A stretch of DNA of 64,000 nucleotides, from the NCBI GenBank assembly GCA_934444735.1, contig CAKSDE010000001.1:1-64000 (forward strand). Direction: 5' to 3'. The notes beneath the pieces were generated by a model. It was not told where the DNA came from. It searched no databases and was given only the letters and a program-made list of their open reading frames with translations. A program made the translations under genes and the position numbers. This document shows positions 1-6,680 of the stretch, in pieces. The stretch comes from an uncultured Clostridia bacterium (GTDB lineage: Bacteria > Bacillota > Clostridia > UBA1381). Numbering within the stretch: the stretch's first letter is position 1; every line of letters starts with the position of its first letter.

Positions 1-142
1 TTGTCTTTAACTTAACATTACCGTTATTAAAGACGAAAATCTTGTAAATTTCGGGTTGGAAAAAGAACTGAAATATAACAAGACAAATGGCTAAACCCTT
101 GATTTTATGCGGCTTTAACCGTTTGTCTTTATTATACCATAG
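1..142. other. Non-coding remnant, possible decayed antisense-RNA promoter end
   Basis: No gene is seen here. The stretch resembles the 3' end of the toxin-antitoxin-like RNA at 4820-5101: both share an AACCGTTT block, a nearby short stem, and a TATAAT box on the minus strand (131-136 here). The minus-strand -35 position is lost at the junction with the integrase fragment. I read it as a degraded second copy; this is weak inference from short matches. Confidence 0.25.
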
Positions 143-319
143 GGGCACACAAACGCGACCTTGATGTTAAGCCATGGAGTATCGCCTAAAGTAGCACAGA
201 TGAGATTAGGACACTCTGATTTTTCCACTACCATGAATATTTACTCACATGTACTGGAGACTATGGAAGTTTCGGCGGCAAAAGCAATCGAAGATACCCT
301 CTTTCCCTTACACGGCTGA
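143..319 (+). pseudogene. C-terminal fragment of a tyrosine site-specific integrase
   Basis: An open frame without a start (an in-frame stop lies at 140-142) translates to the catalytic C-terminus of a phage/ICE-type tyrosine recombinase. The HTNATLML block corresponds to the conserved HxxR region, and RLGHSDFSTTMNIYSHV carries the second His and the Tyr nucleophile. It ends at TGA 317-319 and is followed at once by a hairpin terminator. Everything upstream of the HxxR box, including the first catalytic Arg and the N-terminal arm-binding domain, is missing. It is a relic of an integrated element; the tRNA-Trp scar at 5365 fits the same history. Confidence 0.85.
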
Positions 320-325
320 TAATAT

Positions 326-366
326 AAATGCAGTACCTCATATAAAACCAGGTACTGCATTTTTTC
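326..366 (+). terminator. Intrinsic terminator of the integrase relic (copy 1 of a duplicated 39-bp block)
   Basis: Perfect 11-bp stem (ATGCAGTACCT / AGGTACTGCAT) with an 11-nt loop and five T residues. The 39 bases from 326 recur identically at 4566-4604. Confidence 0.85.
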
Positions 367-394
367 ATTTCCACATATGCATTTTCAATTATCT

Positions 395-640
395 TTAATA
401 ACTAATCACTACCGTCTGCCTTTCCTCGTCCCAACTAACTTTTGCGCCCAGACTTTCACTTACCGCCCTTGCCGGCACCAATGCCCTGTTCATTAGTATT
501 TCCGGAGCAACATCTAACCCTTTTACCTCACCGTTTACCGTTATTGCTGCATTGTTTATCTGCATTATAACCGAATTGCTCGCAGTATTTGCCACAACCG
601 TTCTCGTCTGACAGTCTTTTAAAAATGCTTTATCTTGCAA
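395..640 (-). pseudogene. Truncated stalk-domain (copper amine oxidase N-terminal-like) protein
   Basis: The reverse frame ends in a nearly whole stalk domain of the copper-amine-oxidase-N1 type: a segment like LDVAPEILMNRALVPARA followed by SLGAKVSWDEERQTVVI. Such domains occur in cell-wall proteins of Clostridia and Bacilli. The first ~16 codons are antisense to the IS256-type transposase relic at 607-739, so the apparent start is an artefact of an insertion that removed the true N-terminus. No signal peptide or RBS is seen. Probably not functional. Confidence 0.7.
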
Positions 641-739
641 TGATAGACATTACGAAAAAGTGGACAGGCAAGCCGCAAAGACTGGGGACAAATCCACTCA
701 CAGCTTGAAATATTCTTTGCCGACAGATTGCCTGGGTAG
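607..739 (+). pseudogene. IS256 (Mutator)-family transposase C-terminal relic
   Basis: Frame 1 reads SLLKMLYLAMIDITKKWTGK. After a single-base shift near 676, the frame continues KDWGQIHSQLEIFFADRLPG and stops at 737-739. Together these match the usual C-terminal end of IS256/Mutator transposases. The DDE catalytic core and the left end of the IS are absent. The downstream terminal inverted repeat could not be located by eye. This relic truncates the stalk-domain fragment on the other strand. Confidence 0.75.
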
Positions 740-793
740 CACAAAATCACCGACAAATCAAGGGTAAATGCACGCCCCCTTACGAGGGCGCCC

Positions 794-822
794 TTGACAT
801 GCCGGCAATTTTATGCTATACT
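794..822 (+). promoter_or_regulatory. Sigma-A promoter upstream of the pnuC relic and GH36 gene
   Basis: TTGACA (794-799), 17-nt spacer, TATACT (817-822). A short stem-loop (CTGAAAGC/GCTTTCAG, 834-858) lies in the leader. It originally served pnuC and may now drive the GH36 gene through the broken frame. Confidence 0.7.
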
Positions 823-938
823 GTAATTATGGACTGAAAGCCAAATTTTGCTTTCAGCCCACAAAAAACTACTTAGATTATATTATCATTTTGGAGTAAA
901 TTTTGAGGTTTACACAAAATGAGGGATTGCCCTAATAT

Positions 939-1495
939 TTGCCGCTTTACGTTTCGTTGATAGTTATGATTTTGCAAATCAGAGTAAATCGCTATGCGTT
1001 TTTACTCGGCGGTCTGAATTCTGTGCTTTATGCTGTCGTATACTTTTTCTATAAACTTTATAGCAGCGCACTTTATTCAATAACCGTATCGTTTGTTATG
1101 CAAATTGCGACATTTGTCAGTTGGGGAAAACATTCATACAAAAAAACGTCAACGTTTTTTTAATCAATGGAAGGAAAGAATTTTTCGGTTTTTGCGGGAG
1201 TTTTTGCTTTTGTATGGTTTGTATGCTATATCATCTTTAGAAAGCTGGGTTCAAGTCATACATTGCTCGATAATTCGGTTATGTTGTTGGGCATTGTGAC
1301 AGTAATTCTAACAATGCTGCCTTATGTGGAGTGGACACATATGCAGAATTTAGGATGTATTATTAATGTGATACCTTATAGCCGCAGATGGCTACATACT
1401 TGGTATCAATGGTATATTCACTTTTGTGTGCAAACCTTACACTTGTAAATGTAAGAAAAGTATACAAAGGGCGAAAGATTATTCAGATGAGGTGA
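939..1495 (+). pseudogene. pnuC: Broken nicotinamide riboside transporter (PnuC family)
   Basis: The translation carries PnuC-family hallmarks: VNRYAFLLGGLNSVLYAVVY early, then LGSSHTLLDNSVMLLGIV and, near the end, SMVYSLLCANLTLVNVRKVY. PnuC proteins are membrane carriers for nicotinamide riboside. Three lesions are visible: an in-frame TAA at 933-935 removes the N-terminus, another TAA at 1161-1163 splits the frame, and a frameshift near 1380 moves the last ~35 codons to another frame that ends at 1493-1495. The GH36 start follows 4 nt later, so the two were probably co-transcribed. Confidence 0.75.
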
Positions 1496-1499
1496 GATA

Positions 1500-3152
1500 A
1501 TGGAAATTATAACAAAAACAGAAAACAATGAATACAAGTTTTTCTTAAAAAACAATTCGAGTGAAACAATTTATCCGGATGAAGTGGTTGTGATGCAAGG
1601 ACGTATGCCATTTCAAAAGGATACTCGGGTGTACTGTGATGGATTTAATATGCTCAGTCAGTACATGGGAACTGTTGAAAATATGGAATGTATGAGTATG
1701 TACTCCGATGAAAAACATTATAAATTACCGACAAAGGACGGATATTTTACGGGGTATAACTATGCACTGTTTTTTTCAAAGCAGACAACATTATGGGGTT
1801 TTACCTCTTGCAGAAGATTTAGCGGAGAAATCCGTTTTAATTCGGATAATTACGAAATTGTAGAGAAATTATACAGTATTCCGATAAGAAGCGGCGAAAT
1901 CATAGAGCTTGAAAGCTTCAGTATATTAAAGGGGGAAAAGAATGAGCTTTTAAATTGTTACGCTTCTATTATTCAAAAAAATCATCCTCCAAGAAAAAAC
2001 ACTGTCACTCCGTCAGGGTGGTGCTCGTGGTATTGTTTCGGGCCCGATGTTACAGAAGAAGAAATCAGACAAAATATGGCTGTAATGAAAAATAAATTTT
2101 CGTTTATGAAGTATGTTCTCATAGATGACGGTTATCAAAATAAAATGGGTGATTGGCTTACGGTAAAAAAAGATTTTGGCTGTATGAGTGCGGTATGTGA
2201 TAACATCAGATCTGCCGGTGCGTTGCCTGCAATATGGATTGCTCCGTTTATTGCTGAAAGAGATTCAAATATTATGAAAAATCACCCGGAATATTTTGTC
2301 TGCGATGAAAGCGGAAATCCGTTGTCAAGTGACGAGGTAAGCTTTGGCGGATGGCGATGCGCACCATGGTATATGCTTGACGGGACAAATCCGGCAGCTG
2401 TGGAATACATAAAAAATATATTTATTGAAATGAAAAACAGATATGGATGCAATTATTTTAAGCTTGATGCCAATATGTGGGGCGCATTGCCGTTTGGGAA
2501 AAGATATGACAATACCAAAACGCCGATAGAGGCATATCGGATTGTAATGGAAGCGATTTGTGATGCGGTTGGAGATGATGGATTTATTCTGGGGTGTAAT
2601 GCACCGATGTGGGCAAGCCTCGGACTGGTTAACGGAATGAGAACAAGTGAAGATGTTTTGAGAAAAGTTGATGTGTTTGCACTTTTGGCAAAACAAAATT
2701 TATTCCGTTCTTGGCAGAATAATAAGCTTTGGCTTTGCGACCCGGATTGTTTTACTATATCAAATAACAAAAAAGACATAATTGACGGTGCCGGAAATGC
2801 GGCTGAAAATAATTATTTAAATGAAGCGGAATTCAGTTATTGTATGGCATATATCTTTGCAAGTGGATCAAAGATTTTGTTTTCGGGTGATGATATGACA
2901 ACGTATACGGACAAACAAATTGGTCTAATTAACAGATTAAAGGATTTAGATAATGATAATATATATTTTGAGAACGATCAATTTGAAATTTGCCATAACA
3001 AAAAGTATTATGTATTCTTAAATAGTACGGAAAATGAAAAAAGTTTTAACATAAATTGTGCGGAAATGAGTGACTTTTTTGACGATAGCGTGGTTTGCAA
3101 TCCTATTAATGTTTCGGCACATAGCGGAAAAATAATTGAGTTGATACGTTGA
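1500..3152 (+). CDS. GH36-family alpha-galactosidase-like glycoside hydrolase
   Basis: A 550-residue cytoplasmic protein (no signal peptide) of glycoside hydrolase family 36/clan GH-D. Members remove alpha-galactosyl or related residues from oligosaccharides by a retaining mechanism. Visible marks are WCSWYCFGPDVTEEEI (start of the TIM barrel), LIDDGYQ, the nucleophile motif FKLDAN with Asp about 323, and RTSEDV with the likely acid/base Asp about 385. It is shorter than the 700-residue bacterial GH36 enzymes because the large N-terminal beta-sandwich is reduced, as in compact raffinose-synthase-like members. The ATG follows a GAGGTGAG RBS. It lies directly behind the pnuC relic. Exact substrate is uncertain. 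Confidence 0.8.
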   Translation: MEIITKTENNEYKFFLKNNSSETIYPDEVVVMQGRMPFQKDTRVYCDGFNMLSQYMGTVENMECMSMYSDEKHYKLPTKDGYFTGYNYALFFSKQTTLWGFTSCRRFSGEIRFNSDNYEIVEKLYSIPIRSGEIIELESFSILKGEKNELLNCYASIIQKNHPPRKNTVTPSGWCSWYCFGPDVTEEEIRQNMAVMKNKFSFMKYVLIDDGYQNKMGDWLTVKKDFGCMSAVCDNIRSAGALPAIWIAPFIAERDSNIMKNHPEYFVCDESGNPLSSDEVSFGGWRCAPWYMLDGTNPAAVEYIKNIFIEMKNRYGCNYFKLDANMWGALPFGKRYDNTKTPIEAYRIVMEAICDAVGDDGFILGCNAPMWASLGLVNGMRTSEDVLRKVDVFALLAKQNLFRSWQNNKLWLCDPDCFTISNNKKDIIDGAGNAAENNYLNEAEFSYCMAYIFASGSKILFSGDDMTTYTDKQIGLINRLKDLDNDNIYFENDQFEICHNKKYYVFLNSTENEKSFNINCAEMSDFFDDSVVCNPINVSAHSGKIIELIR

Positions 3153-3247
3153 GATTCATGTGAGACGAATTATATCCGAAATGAATGAGATACGGAAAGT
3201 GGAGATGTGCAAGTGATGACGATGCTGCAATGATAGTGACGCCCGAA

Positions 3248-3697
3248 TCAGGACTTGAGAATTATTTCCGAAGGGACTTCCTGATACTTAACAACAGTAT
3301 TGCCATTTTTTGACTTATATTTAGTGAGTACACTTTTAAAAACTGCATGAGGATCGTAAAATATTCTACCTCCACTTCCTTTCCCTCTAATACATGCGTT
3401 ATTCTCATCTATTGGAAGCATTCTATTCCGTCCATCTGATGTAATTTCAATACTACATCCCTTTGCATCATCAATTATTCTTCGCATCAATTGTGTCCCC
3501 ACATCGTAGTTTGAGCCTGATTTTGCAGTATAATGAACAAGCCAGTTCCCACCGTCAGTTTCATTATAACCCAAATTATCCCTTGTAAGCATTTTAAGTT
3601 TTTTATATATAAGATTTTTTTCCTCTACCGTGCCCACAAGTGTCATAAACAACCCCAACGGATCAACAAACCCTACCGGATTATTTTCGCAGTACAC
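3248..3697 (-). pseudogene. Rhs/YD-repeat protein C-terminal fragment with toxin-like tip
   Basis: The reverse frame begins with YCENNPVGFVDPLGL, the conserved end of the Rhs/YD-repeat core where variable toxin tips begin. About 130 residues of variable tip follow. The end (PSEIIL then K-S-stop) sits where, in M91-type Rhs metallopeptidase tips, I would expect a zinc-binding HELxH motif; here it is missing, so the tip is probably cut short. That family link is from memory and tentative. No start or core is present; upstream it abuts another Rhs fragment on the opposite strand at 3698-3700. Confidence 0.6.
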
Positions 3698-3699
3698 TC

Positions 3700-3896
3700 G
3701 GACGGTTTATATCGGAGGATCCATATTGGACTCCGCAAAATATGATTTATGGTGATGATCTAAATAATAAAGGCAAAGTACAAATTTGTATGCATATTGT
3801 ATGAATAATCCTGTTATGTGGACGGATAAATTCGGAATAAATGCATATAATCACTTCAAAACAGAGCAAGAGGCTGCAATAGTTTGGAAAAAGTGA
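3700..3896 (+). pseudogene. Second Rhs core-end fragment (opposite orientation)
   Basis: Forward frame GRFISEDPYWTP is the standard Rhs core motif. After a frameshift near 3785 the text continues as YAYCMNNPVMWTDKFGI, the next part of the same motif, then a ~17-residue tip to TGA at 3894-3896. It lacks the whole upstream core. Its first codon lies 2 bases from the start of the Rhs fragment on the minus strand, so two Rhs ends meet head to head. Confidence 0.65.
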
Positions 3897-3952
3897 TTAT
3901 GTAAGATTTGAATGGTAAAATAATTTATGTTTTAATGATTGTGAGGTTTAAA

Positions 3953-4381
3953 ATGAAAAAAACTATAATTATATTTACAATCTTAATGATTTTGACGAGT
4001 TTGTTCTCGGGTTGTGCAGGTGGATCAGTTCTTACTGATTATAGCGATTGCAGAGGAATGGTGATTGATTTTTCTGTAGGGACACCTCTTGAAAATAATT
4101 TAGCTAAAATAATAATTAAAAATAAAATTTCACTTGAGGGATTAAATGAGCATAATGCAGTCAAAATTGCGGATATAGCTTTAAAAGGATATTTGGGATG
4201 GAATGCTGAGAAAGATAGAAAATATGCTATTGCCGAAAAATATGAAAATGGCTTTACGGTAATAAAATATATTGGAGACGATTACCTTGATGGAGATATA
4301 GCTGTTTTGATAAGCAATGCAGGTGATGAAATAAAATTTTGTCCTACTGCATCCGATTATTTTAAACTTAAAAATAGCTAA
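3953..4381 (+). CDS. Small lipoprotein, possible immunity protein of the Rhs remnant
   Basis: I do not recognise the family. The start at 3953 is chosen over an upstream in-frame ATG (3908) because a GTGAGGT-like RBS precedes it and it gives a clean lipoprotein signal: charged MKK, hydrophobic stretch, then the lipobox LFSGC with the lipidated Cys about residue 21. The mature part is ~120 residues, mixed charge, ending at TAA 4379-4381. It follows an Rhs toxin-tip fragment by 56 nt, the usual place for the cognate immunity gene, so an immunity role is inferred from position only. Confidence 0.55.
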   Translation: MKKTIIIFTILMILTSLFSGCAGGSVLTDYSDCRGMVIDFSVGTPLENNLAKIIIKNKISLEGLNEHNAVKIADIALKGYLGWNAEKDRKYAIAEKYENGFTVIKYIGDDYLDGDIAVLISNAGDEIKFCPTASDYFKLKNS

Positions 4382-4565
4382 CCATGTTTTGTCATTGCAA
4401 AAATTGCAGTGGGGACGGACTTTGAGGCATTCGAAACTTGGTATGGAAAGAATCTCCTACTTCACCTCATTATTTAGGCTTTCTTCCTCACCTTGCAGAT
4501 CATTCAAAATTGGCCCTTCAAATCTATAATCGTTCTCTTTATTAAACTATATACCTCAGCAACCA
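4382..4565. other. Intergenic stretch with no recognisable gene
   Basis: No convincing frame or RNA was found on either strand between the small lipoprotein and the duplicated terminator. Confidence 0.4.
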
Positions 4566-4605
4566 AAATGCAGTACCTCATATAAAACCAGGTACTGCAT
4601 TTTTA
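4566..4605 (+). terminator. Second copy of the integrase-relic terminator
   Basis: The same 39 bases as 326-364, including the perfect 11-bp stem and T-run, but with no integrase tail in front. It marks a duplicated or deleted element end. Confidence 0.75.
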
Positions 4606-4680
4606 TGCCTCCACCTATAACCTTACGAAAACCCTGATATATACTGGGTTTGTGAGGGGTGGTGGGTGGAGACATTTTTT
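4605..4680 (+). ncRNA. Long terminator-like hairpin (member 1 of a TGCC..CCACCT hairpin pair)
   Basis: Outer arms TCCACC (4610-4615) and GGTGGA (4665-4670), inner arms 4621-4634 and 4646-4657, ending in seven T residues. Architecture resembles the hairpin at 5588-5663. It may be a stand-alone small RNA or a strong terminator; no coding frame is evident. Confidence 0.4.
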
Positions 4681-4682
4681 TA

Positions 4683-4717
4683 AATAATAATATCCGAGCA
4701 GGTATTCGCCCCCATAC
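4683..4717. repeat. Imperfect direct repeat flanking the toxin-antitoxin-like locus (left copy)
   Basis: Blocks AATAATAATATCC and TATTCGCCCCC separated by 7 nt; the right copy is 5157-5191 with a 6-nt gap. Confidence 0.6.
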
Positions 4718-4784
4718 ACTCTTGACGTCTATAAGTCATTATCAACAAAATTTATTGGGTAATTCATATTCTTCATAAAATCTC

Positions 4785-4813
4785 TTGAAAAATGTCTGAT
4801 TTTGATGTATAAT
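4785..4813 (+). promoter_or_regulatory. Promoter of the toxin-type RNA
   Basis: TTGAAA (4785-4790), exact 17-nt spacer, TATAAT (4808-4813). Transcription would begin about 4820. Confidence 0.75.
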
Positions 4814-4928
4814 AAGATTTGTCGGAGCAATCCGATAAGGCAAGACTTCTTAACGGTGTATTCACCGGCGGTTATGCCCACCTTTACATACAGGCACTTG
4901 TGCTGAGTTTATGAAAGGGGGTATGCTT

Positions 4929-5054
4929 ATGAAAAGTAAGCATTGTGCTGATGGTAAAAAAATTGCTTATAGCATTTTTTGTAGTTATCATTTTAATGAT
5001 ACTATTCCCCATAAACGCAAGATAACCGCCCTCTGCCAAGGTCGGCTATCATAA
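4929..5054 (+). CDS. 41-codon leader frame overlapping the membrane peptide (mok-like)
   Basis: This ATG has the only good RBS in the RNA (AAAGGGGG, 7-nt spacing). The product is polar, without recognisable domains. The hydrophobic peptide starts 22 nt downstream in the +1 frame and lies wholly inside it. I infer that translation of this frame opens or couples the second start, as mok does for hok. It could also be non-functional. Confidence 0.4.
   Translation: MKSKHCADGKKIAYSIFCSYHFNDTIPHKRKITALCQGRLS
4951..5025 (+). CDS. 24-residue membrane peptide, putative type I toxin
   Basis: The peptide is MVKK followed by an unbroken hydrophobic run (LLIAFFVVIILMILF) and a short PINAR tail: a single membrane span with a positive N-terminus, as in type I toxins that depolarise the membrane. 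It has no RBS of its own and overlaps the leader frame. The region is covered completely by a predicted antisense RNA from the promoter at 5108-5136. It is too short for routine gene callers. I know no named family with this exact sequence. Confidence 0.5.
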   Translation: MVKKLLIAFFVVIILMILFPINAR

Positions 5055-5101
5055 AAGTTAGTCAATTTGTGGCATAACCGTTTGAGGTCTTGCCTTTTTC
5101 T
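4956..5101 (-). ncRNA. Predicted antisense RNA (antitoxin)
   Basis: Transcription from the minus-strand promoter at 5108-5136 would start about 5101, exactly where the sense RNA ends. It would run through the hairpin at 5022-5050 (GATAGCCG/CGGTTATC) to the stem-loop at 4956-4980, which in this direction is followed by a run of seven T. This ~145-nt RNA is complementary to the whole membrane-peptide frame. The ends are inferred from motifs only. Confidence 0.5.
5071..5099 (+). terminator. Terminator of the toxin-type RNA
   Basis: GGCA..ACC / GGT..TGCC stem with two internal mismatches, GTTTGA loop, and TTTTT at 5095-5099. The same bases can instead pair with the RNA 5' end. Confidence 0.55.
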
Positions 5102-5107
5102 ATTATC

Positions 5108-5136
5108 ATTATACCCCTGTTTCACCGTTTTGTCAA
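5108..5136 (-). promoter_or_regulatory. Consensus promoter of the antisense RNA
   Basis: On the minus strand: TTGACA (5136-5131), exactly 17 nt, TATAAT (5113-5108). A perfect consensus promoter pointing into the toxin RNA with no gene in front of it. Confidence 0.75.
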
Positions 5137-5156
5137 TGCCTTTTTAATAAAAAAGC

Positions 5157-5191
5157 AATAATAATATCCTATCAATATTCGCCCCCTATAC
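5157..5191. repeat. Imperfect direct repeat flanking the toxin-antitoxin-like locus (right copy)
   Basis: Pairs with 4683-4717; shares AATAATAATATCC and TATTCGCCCCC. The two copies enclose the complete locus. Confidence 0.6.
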
Positions 5192-5364
5192 GCCCAATTG
5201 CCATTGGTATACAGGACCGCTGTCATAACAACATTAGTTTACATAATTTCAGCAATATTTATGTATCATAGTCCAAGCTCGGCGTCGGCGAACGGTCGGC
5301 ATTTTCATAGTAAATAGCCCGTAATTCATTGGTTTATCTCATCTCTAAAAATCCCTTACGAGTG

Positions 5365-5409
5365 CTCCAAAACCGCGTGCCCAAGGTTCGAGTCCTTGTA
5401 CCCCTGCCA
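5365..5409 (+). other. 3' half of a tRNA-Trp gene (attachment-site scar)
   Basis: From CTCCAAA (anticodon loop with CCA) on, the sequence is that of tRNA-Trp: ACCGC, variable loop, T-stem CAAGG, T-loop TTCGAGT, CCTTG, acceptor strand TACCCCT, discriminator G and encoded CCA. Upstream bases do not form the 5' half (GAGTG cannot pair with ACCGC, no D-arm). Integrases commonly use tRNA 3' ends as attB, so this is best read as attL/attR left by an element. The intact gene should be elsewhere. Confidence 0.75.
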
Positions 5410-5587
5410 CTTTAATTGTCCTCAGACTTAGCGTATTTGCTTTGTTTGGGGGCTTTTTTATTCTTTTTCATTTATGTAAACTTTCTGCTATTATGTAACA
5501 GTTGCTTGTACCTATTCAGACGGCATTGCCGACAATAAGCAATTTTGTTTTGTTCTCTGTTGGACTTATCCCCTATCTCTCATTTAT
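5410..5587. other. Intergenic, nothing recognised
   Basis: No gene or clear signal is seen between the tRNA scar and the next hairpin. Confidence 0.4.
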
Positions 5588-5663
5588 AATGCCACCACCT
5601 GTAAATGCTCGCAAAGTATCGTTGTAAGTGGATTTGTTGACGTAGGTGGTAGGCGGCATTTTT
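5588..5663 (+). ncRNA. Long terminator-like hairpin (member 2 of the TGCC..CCACCT pair)
   Basis: Arms AATGCC (5588-5593) with GGCATT (5655-5660) and ACCACCT (5594-5600) with AGGTGGT (5644-5650), a 4-nt bulge, then T residues. The ~43-nt apical part shows no frame. Similar in plan to 4605-4680. Confidence 0.4.
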
Positions 5664-5886
5664 GGGGAAAACTTTTTTTCGTAGATATTGCATATTCAGA
5701 TATATATTATTATTTTGAGATAGTTATATGGATTAAATATACATATAGCTATTTTATTTTTATAATCGGAGTGTGGTTCTATATGAATGTTGTAAAATAA
5801 ATTTTCGACCTTTTTAGACAAATAATGGGTTTGTCCCTGACAGAAAACATTTAAGAATGTAGGTATAGAGCGGAGTTTGGATAATT

Positions 5887-6237
5887 ATGGATAAAGATAA
5901 AAACATGGACATTTATAAGGACAATGGGATTTTACTTGTGAATTCAGATTTGGTAAAATATACGCATGAGGTGGTAAATATGGGAGGTGAATCTGATAAA
6001 CAGTTGTTTAATTCCGTGTATAAGGATATTGCAGAGGCTTTCGGAATCGACATTGCAATACAAATATATCAGATGTATAAGGGAACACAGATATCTTTTC
6101 CTACAAGGCTTTTCAATCCCGAATATGTAAAAAAACAAATACCAGCTGAATACAACGGAACTAACGTAAAGCAGTTAGCCAAGAAATACGGCTATAGCGA
6201 AAAAACTATCAGGCGAATGATAAAAAACAGCGTTTAA
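5887..6237 (+). CDS. Mor transcription activator family protein
   Basis: The last ~85 residues match the Mor/CD3324-like family of small DNA-binding proteins: a helical first half (LFNSVYKDIAEAFGIDIAIQ), a beta element with YKGTQISFP, and a C-terminal helix-turn-helix (VKQLAKKYGYSEKTIRRMI). Mor of phage Mu activates middle transcription; chromosomal Clostridial members are uncharacterised and often sit on mobile elements. An internal ATG at 5980 has a better RBS (GAGGTGG, 5968-5974) than the 5887 start (GGAG, 11-nt spacing), so the native protein may be 85 residues. It lies alone in the decayed island. Confidence 0.7.
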   Translation: MDKDKNMDIYKDNGILLVNSDLVKYTHEVVNMGGESDKQLFNSVYKDIAEAFGIDIAIQIYQMYKGTQISFPTRLFNPEYVKKQIPAEYNGTNVKQLAKKYGYSEKTIRRMIKNSV

Positions 6238-6680
6238 TCCAGATTTTTTAAGATATACTTTTTCTATAAAAAGTAATTTAATACTGGATATAACAGCATA
6301 AAAAGAAAAAGGGGGGATTATTTTCATGAGTGATTTAAGAACAGCGTTACTTTCAGGAGAACAAATAGTATAAATATGCTTCAAGGAATTTTTGTTGTAG
6401 AGGATATTATGTAGACATAGTAGGAAAAAGCAAAAAGATCATATCAGAAATCAATTAGAAGAAGATTATGCATCAGATCAAATAAGCATAAAGGAATTTA
6501 TCGCCCCGCCTTACGGGTGCAAGAAGAAGTAGGCAAAAAAGACAGCTGCACGTGAGCGGCTGTCTGTGATAGTAATATGGTGTCAGACTTTCAATGTTTC
6601 TTTTAGAGGTTCTCCTTATAGAGGCGGTGCAAACCACCAATTATTGGCGATTTCTTTTTATGAATTGTCTACAAATTCAT
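6238..6680. other. Degenerate stretch after the Mor-family gene
   Basis: An RBS (GGGGGG, 6311-6316) precedes a 15-codon frame at 6326-6373 (MSDLRTALL...) that stops early. Another frame, 6422-6532, reads an acidic peptide ending in IAPPYGCKKK. They look like pieces of one broken gene whose family I do not recognise. A 9-bp stem (GACAGC/GCTGTC, 6541-6564) follows. Confidence 0.3.

Larger units (their letters stand above)
4820..5099 (+). ncRNA. Structured mRNA of a putative type I (hok/mok-like) toxin locus
   Basis: The predicted ~280-nt transcript has strong end-to-end pairing: AAGGCAAGAC near 4837-4847 with GTCTTGCCTT near 5087-5096, and a CGGTTATGC block near 4872 with GCATAACCG at 5072-5080. 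It ends in a hairpin (5071-5094) with five T residues. Inside are an AAAGGGGG RBS (4914-4921), a 41-codon frame from 4929 and an overlapping 24-codon hydrophobic frame from 4951. Fold-back of 5' and 3' ends plus a coupled overlapping frame is the logic of hok/sok. Homology to hok itself is not claimed. Confidence 0.6.

Noticed and set aside
5157..5191. Minus-strand promoter within the direct repeat
   Set aside because: TATTAT-like bases are present but no -35 at suitable spacing; the perfect antisense promoter at 5108-5136 is a better candidate.
5365..5409. Functional tRNA-Trp gene
   Set aside because: Only the 3' half exists; the bases where the 5' anticodon stem and D-arm should be do not pair.
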